Source: Cardiocondyla obscurior (Eukaryota > Arthropoda > Insecta > Hymenoptera > Formicidae). Taken from it: a stretch of 64,000 nucleotides of DNA. The stretch covers positions 2,501 through 66,500 of the forward strand of contig NC_091881.1 of NCBI RefSeq assembly GCF_019399895.1, read 5' to 3'. Positions 57,849-64,000 of this stretch are shown piece by piece. Below the pieces are notes generated by a model that worked only from the letters and a program-made list of their open reading frames with translations, ran no database searches and was not told where the DNA came from. Both the position numbers and the translations under genes were made by a program. Positions within the stretch are counted from its first letter, which is position 1. Each line of letters opens with the position of its first letter.

Positions 57849-60469
57849 ATGGTCATGGAGGCATCTCCTTCTCCACAAAGTGTCGGTCGCGAGTTCGTCC
57901 GACAATATTACACGTTGCTGAACCAGGCACCTGCTCATCTCCATAGGCAAGTTATTTAAGTTGCTATTTTTTTAAATTTATTTGTATTTTGGTTCTTTTT
58001 TAAACTCCTAAAATCATGCATGTGTATAAAATGAGAATCGGAATCAAATCATGTTGATTTCAATAATTTTTACTAATTTTTACCTACTAGGTTCTACAAT
58101 CAACATTCTTCCTTCGTGCATGGTGGATTGGATTCTAATCGAGAATGTACCCCAGCGATTGGACAAAAACAAATACACCAAAAAATTCAGCAGCTGAACT
58201 TTCGCGATTGTCATGCTAAAATAAGCCAAGTCGATTCTCAGCTTACTCTTGAAAATGGAGTAGTTGTTCAGGTAAATTTTGTAAGATAGGTCAAAAAACT
58301 TTATTAACTTATTATGAAATAATCTGATTTTTATATCTTTAATGAAAAATTCAATAATTATATTATCATTAATAATTACGTATTTATCTTTATTACAGGT
58401 ATCCGGTGAATTGTCTAATGCTGGGCAACCAATGCGTCGATTTACTCAGACTTTTGTATTGGCCGTTCAAGCACCTAAAACTTATTACGTGCACAATGAT
58501 ATCTTCCGTTATCAAGACTTGATATTCCCGGATGAGGATGAAGCTGACGTGAGTGGTGGGGATAGTGGGGAGAGTGGTGAAAGAGAAGTTGAGGAAATCG
58601 GTCGATCTGAACCTGAAGAAGATGAGCATCAGACTCAAACGCAACAATTGTCGGCTGCTACTCAAGCTGCTGAACAGCAAGCTCAACCTCCTCTTATTGC
58701 AACCCAACAACCTCCGTTGCAACAACAACAGCCGATATATTACGCTGCGCCCCAGCATGTTAGTATCTAATTTTATTTTCATCATAATATAATTTTATTT
58801 ATAATTAAATGTTTTTTTTTTTTTCTGTTAGGTCCATCCCGTAATGCAAGTGCTGAATGGAACGGTGCATGAAGAAGTTATCAATCAACAAGCACCGCAG
58901 CAGCAGCAGCAGCAGCAACCGCCGCCACCACCGCCGGCGCAACAACATCCATACATAGCCGAACCAACTACTCAATCGCAATTCGTACAGGAAGGAGAAC
59001 TAAGCAACGGTGAGCAGCAGCAACAGCAGAGCGAGAATGAGCCGCAGGCTCAGGCTGAAGAAAGAAACGAGCAGCCTGAGACAGAAACGTTTCCTGCATC
59101 CGTACAAGAAACCGAATCTGAACATCAGATGTCTAGCACGACTATTAACAGCAGTGGACCCAAGACATATGCTACCTCCGTAAAGTCTTTCTCAAGCGCT
59201 ATTACTGGTGCTACAAGCCCACAAGCTCCTAAATTATCCATGTCTCCGGTAAATTTTATTTTACATAGTATTCTAATTTATAATAAATAATGAAGAAGAG
59301 AAATATATTTCTTTCTTTTTATTAATTTACTTTTTTCTAGCCACCTATGACGAATCTACGTTTAGATGACAGATCGCCATTGCATCCTGCAAATAACGGC
59401 CCGACGTCAATGTCTGTGTCTAATAACGTATCTGCAGTTCAACAACAGGCGCATCGAGTAAGCGGAAATCAACCTCCACAACAGCAAACACATCCTCAGC
59501 AGCAACGCGTTCCAAGAGGGGGATTAGTACAAAGAGGTAAAAACTGGGATTTTAAAGTACAAATGGGACTAGGACAAAGAGGGCAAGGTACAACAAAATA
59601 AAATTTGAGGCTCCTGTTCACTACAGCAATCTTGAATTGATAGTGTGCTCAGAGAGTTAAAATTATAAAAAAAAAATTTTTTTTACTCTACAATTTAATT
59701 TCATTAATATATATAATAATATATATTTTAGATGGAGAACGTCGTGGCACAAGACCGGGACAATACAGTGATGCTCATCAATTATTCCTGGGCAATTTAC
59801 CACATAACGCATCTGAAAATGACTTGCGCCAGGTATTCGAACGTTATGGCAGAGTCGCTGAATTGCGGGTGCACAGTAAACCGAACGATAGATGCAAAGG
59901 TCCACAAGGCGGAAACAATACCGCGCGAGTACCGAATTATGGATTTATCACGTTCGAAGATCAACAGGTTGTAACGAAAGTGTTAAACTCATTGGTAAGT
60001 TTATCTCTTAGACATACATATAAATATAGATCGTCTCGTTTATTGACGATGAAACTTGTTGCTTTCATTGTTTCTTTAGCCTATTTATTATCCTGACGAA
60101 AGCGGACAAAAATTGAACGTGGAGGAAAAGAAGGTGAGACCTAGGCCCATGTTAGATGGTAGCGGTGGCAGATTGAATTCTGGTGATGGGGGTATGCGTT
60201 CCATGGGTGGCCAACAACAGCAGCAGCAACAACAGCGCGGACCAGGTAATTTTTTATCGATTTATTGATATTGATAATAAAATTAATTTTATTAATTTAC
60301 TAATTTGTTATTAATGTAATTAGGTGGACCTGGTGGCGTAATGAGAGGTGGACAACATGGCGCACGAGGTGGTCGTGGAGGATTTACACGCGGTGGTGAT
60401 GGTGGGAGGGGTGGTGGTATGCGACAACCAGGCAATCCGAATAATCCTGGTTATCAAAATCGTCGCTAA
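57849..60469 (+). CDS. rin: Rasputin, G3BP-family stress-granule RNA-binding protein, 608 aa
   Basis: Eight exons: 57849-57946, 58091-58271, 58399-58758, 58832-59248, 59341-59536, 59732-59994, 60080-60245 and 60324-60469 (1,827 nt). It begins MVMEASPSPQSVGREFVRQYY, as insect rasputin does. Order: NTF2-like dimerisation domain (~1-135), acidic and Gln/Pro-rich middle with long Gln runs, RRM with RNP2 LFLGNL and RNP1 YGFITFED, and a C-terminal RGG-rich tail ending NPGYQNRR. G3BP/rasputin nucleates stress granules, binds mRNA and acts in Ras/Rho signalling in flies. Intron 1 starts with GC (CATAG/GCAAGT), needed to join HLHR to FYNQHSSFVHGG. Exon 5 has a second in-phase donor after 59587 that would add 17 residues (625 aa). 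Divergent from Usp1. Confidence 0.95.
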
Positions 60470-60491
60470 TATCGGCCACTCTACAACAATC

Positions 60492-60561
60492 GCAAAAGTT
60501 CTTTTATTTACATTGAATAATCACTGCGGTGACTATTCATTATAGACGAAAGAACTTTTGC
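60492..60561 (+). other. Stem-loop in the rasputin 3'UTR
   Basis: GCAAAAGTTCTTT (60492-60504) pairs with AAAGAACTTTTGC (60549-60561), and the intervening sequence continues pairing with a few mismatches up to a tight loop near 60525-60528. The stem is about 33 bp, lying 23 bases after the stop codon. The size suits a pre-miRNA-like or mRNA-stability hairpin; I do not recognise a known miRNA seed. Confidence 0.6.
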
Positions 60562-63500
60562 CTTGTATATTAGTCACCATTGCGCATCTGCCATCTTCAT
60601 TTTGAGAAGCGGAATCCAGGACTATTTCTTATGTCGCACGACCTCATCACCGATGCCAATTTCATGCTTAAACGTCGCTTGCAACAACGTTCATCAAGCA
60701 ACAGCAACAACTAATATTAGCTGACGTAGCTCAAAACGATATCGTACGAAATATGAGCTCGAACATGGATGGCGTGCCAATCAAAATCTCGAACGAGAAT
60801 TACTTCTTTCGTGCGAGACTTTGAGCTCAGTGGTGTGTATATCTAAAAAGTCATCCGTCAAACAAACGATGACCATCGGTTCGAATTCGTCCTTCGTACA
60901 TAGACAATCGGGCAACTCCGTAGGACATTGCGACGCGAAGTATTTAAAAATGCAGTAATAGACACATAACACACGCACGTGCAGCCGTGCGACAAGTTCA
61001 AGAAAGAACTTGCAGAAGAACGTTGTCGAAGTGTGACAAATTTTAGTGCAAAACGGAAAGAGGCAACGGGACGTGATCTGAAATCGGGGAAATTGTGTCG
61101 GAACTCTTTGTGAGGCGGTTTCAGAGTAGTGCGTAGCATTCGTCACTCCGCGCGTTTCCTCCGACTCGCCAAATCGCAGGACGAAAAGGCAGCGGAGCGA
61201 ATTCCAATGCGCACACACCACGTATCCAAGCGAGGGGCGACCAAACGAGATCGAAACAAAAGAAGGACCACGGAGTGTCGTTGTGATATGCGTAAACCTC
61301 GTACGCTTTTGAGTCGACTCATCAGCCGCTGACTACACGTCCCGTTGCTCCAGGCGAAGAATCGGCGTAGCTAACAATCGCACGGAATGATTCCCGACGA
61401 AATGACTACAAAATCCTAAGACTGTGTCCCGGTTGTACGCGGCAAAAGAAGAAGAAGAAGAAGAAAAAAAAAAAGAAATAAAAGGAAAGACGACAATTTC
61501 TTTTTTTCTACGATCTCTATTATTTATATTGCCGATCATCGATTGACCGGTATTGATCGTAAACGGAACAATGCTTCTAGACTGCAGCAACTGGTCTCGC
61601 CGTTTCTCCTCGCTCTATCCGTAACTAAGCATAAAATCTTGGCCTCGTTTTGCAGTTCGGGACTTTTTGTTCGTGCCTACCTTCTTCCTGGTCTTACCTT
61701 CCTTCCCTATCCTTTTTATTCTAGGAACAATTACATTCTCTTAACATTTTTCTACCCTATTTTCTCCTCTCTTGTAGAATCTTTTTTTATTCTAGCATCT
61801 ACCTCCCTTTCCTTTCACATACATATTAATTTTTGTTTAGGTGATGTTTAATAAGGATCGCACACGTGCATGGTCTTATATTGCATCGCCCGACCATTAA
61901 ATTCGATCGTATGGCGGAATTTTCACAAGAGTGAACAACGTCTTCTGATAATCGCAGAACTGCCGTTACGCCGAGCGTTAAATGTGAACTGCAATCTGCA
62001 CAAAGCGGAAAAAGTGATGTAGCGAGAACGCAAAATATTTCCGCGCTTTATAAAATATTGCAGGAGCAATATCTTTTTTTTTTTTTTTTTTTTTTTTTTG
62101 GGAAATGACGCATTAATTTTCTCTCTAGACATATTTTACTATTATACTTCTTGACGCAGTAGATTCACATGCCGCAGACCGCTTACAGTATAAAGCGAAA
62201 TGAGAATTCTAGTCAGCAACAACGTTCACAAGCAATGATGCGAGAGGAGTCCTGCGATTATTAGAGAACCGGGTGATGCATCTCCTGGCCTATCAGCTTC
62301 ATTCCTTTACGCGACTATTGGAATTTTCGAAGTAATTGGTTTGAAATCTGTACGATACATTTGCAGAAAGTAACGTCAAGCAAATTTTTTATCTCGTTTC
62401 TTTGATGTCTTCTAGACAGAAGAGTATATTAAAAATTTGCACTTGATATACTAAGTTGTGAAAGAGAGAGAGAGAAAGAGAGAGTGAGTGTGCGAGAGAG
62501 AGAGAGAAAGAAAGAAAAGTAAGTTTGTACTAGTGTGTACTGCTCGTCGTGATCGAGATCATCGTAGATTCAAGATCATCGTAGAGATTGTTAACATAGA
62601 TCACGTACGAGCGCGATTCCATCACATTCACGGTAAAATGTAATTGAAGAGAAAAGGAAAATTTGTCGCAAAGCTCCGCGTCTGGAACACGGTGGCCGCG
62701 TTATAACCTTCAAATCCCGTCTCGTTAATCGCTACATTTTTTTTAAGCATGCAATCTAGTGATCAATATAATTGTTATATAGTATTATACGCGATATTAA
62801 TGTCATTTAATTACGAGTCGAGACGGCGATGACGTAACGATGACTGATCCATGACTGACAATGACAATGATAATGACCGACAATGGCGGTAATGATAACG
62901 CGACCGCTTTGGTACAGACGCGGATTCTAGAGATAGGTTTCGCGTGGCTGCGAGATTTGCTTTTTTAAAAAAAAAAAAAAATTAATAAACGAAAAAGGAC
63001 TAATGGAATCGATAAACATTTCAACGTGCACTCTCGTTGGACTTCAACATCTCGCGATTAGACTATCTGTATTTCCATTGTAAATTGCTGCAATAATCGT
63101 TACGTGGGAAGTAACAAAGGTCTCTCGACTTGTGTCAAGTCCTTTTTCTTTATATGTTAATTTGGCAAAGCGCAAAAGTGTATTTCTGAATTTTTGTCGG
63201 CAATTATCGCGTAATTGGCTTTAACATTGTTAAATAAGAAAAGAACCCTTGACCGTTAATTTTAAATCGAAAATATACATAGGGTTTCGGTACTTAACTT
63301 TATCATTATGGGGGGAAAAAAAAGAGAGGATTACGAGATCGAGATGTGATCCCTTGTAGTCATTTTCATGTCGTTGTCATGTTTCAACTACAATCCGATT
63401 TTACTCTAACTTAGAAAATTTAAATTTACTTCAACTATTAACAATTATTTCTAAGAACTCTTTTTTTTTGTACTCTTAAGAAATTATTAATAAACATTTG

Positions 63501-64000
63501 TATCGTTTACATGAACATTCTCTTAAAAAAAAAAAAAAAAACCACAAACGAAATAACACGTCGAGATTGCATTCTCCACTACGGACTCGTTTAACACTTC
63601 GACTGAGATTTTATCCGAAATTTCTTGGAAACCATGGCATTGCAGCATTATACAGTTAAGAATTTTACCTCTCGCTTCAGTCGTGTTACGAATGACAAAT
63701 AAAGTAAAATAGTCGTTCATATACAAGTGCCATAATTCCCAAGGAAATATTAATATCGCGCACCGTATACTGTAATAGCGGTCAAAGTGTTAAAAAAAAA
63801 GAATAAAAAAAAAAGAAAAAAAAAGGAAAAAAAATACAGAATTAAATATAGTATGGTGATATTAGATACAGCTCGTACTCAGTTAAGGCAAAACTTTTGC
63901 GGGAGCGATGCACTTTGTCTATCAAATAATATATTCGCCGGTTCAAATGAGATTTAAATTAACATTGCGATGGTCAAGTGTTTCCCTTTTCACGGTATGT
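60562..64000. other. Rasputin 3'UTR and intergenic region
   Basis: No protein gene found in about 3.4 kb. ORFs up to 146 aa (for example minus 61221-60781) show no domain or splice support. The left part is probably long 3'UTR. Candidate AATAAA hexamers occur near 61478, 62984, 63489 and 63696. Simple repeats: GA-rich tracts at 61447-61485 and about 62465-62517, T-run at 62071-62099, and A-runs near 62968, 63526 and 63790-63830. Confidence 0.5.

Noticed and set aside
60781..61221. 146 aa minus-strand ORF
   Set aside because: Antisense to the probable rasputin 3'UTR, overlapped by another ORF, no recognisable family.

Overview
This window is a chromosome end from an insect, most likely a hymenopteran such as an ant, bee or wasp. 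That rests on the (TTAGG)n-type telomere and on compact, intron-containing insect genes; the sequence does not settle the species. Orientation: telomere at base 1, chromosome interior to the right.

Bases 1-15167 are telomeric: about 15 kb of (CCTGG)n, then 21 perfect CCTAA units (15063-15167). From 15168 to about 41570 there are no recognisable protein genes. This subtelomere is built from successive tandem-repeat families: a T-rich tract; a ~195-bp satellite that changes orientation twice; a 117-bp satellite packed with CACGTG and TGACGTCA palindromes; a ~147-bp satellite of about 39 units; a ~178-bp promoter-like repeat; and two families (A ~347 bp, B ~353 bp) whose units each look like one exon plus one intron with conserved splice sites. 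The 178-bp/leader/A-exon block is present twice (26.6-31.8 kb and 35.1-37.1 kb). The copies are separated by other repeats, including a foldback element centred near 34.02 kb. The B-exon array follows the second copy. The A/B arrays look like a spliced, probably non-coding, subtelomeric transcription unit reading away from the telomere, and are the best candidate here for something undescribed.

From 42 kb on there are ordinary single-copy genes. In order they are: an ODAD4/TTC25-like TPR gene (minus, short, with two competing first-TPR exons); CKS1-type cyclin-dependent kinase regulatory subunit (minus) diverging from mitochondrial ribosomal protein L11 (plus); an unrecognised one-TM coiled-coil protein (minus); Usp1 deubiquitinase (minus); and rasputin/G3BP (plus). 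Usp1 and rasputin diverge from a GC-rich, CpG-rich region of about 2.5 kb. The last ~3.5 kb is rasputin 3'UTR and intergenic DNA. Genes were assembled by hand from exon reading frames, splice-site phases and family similarity recalled from memory. No database search was possible.
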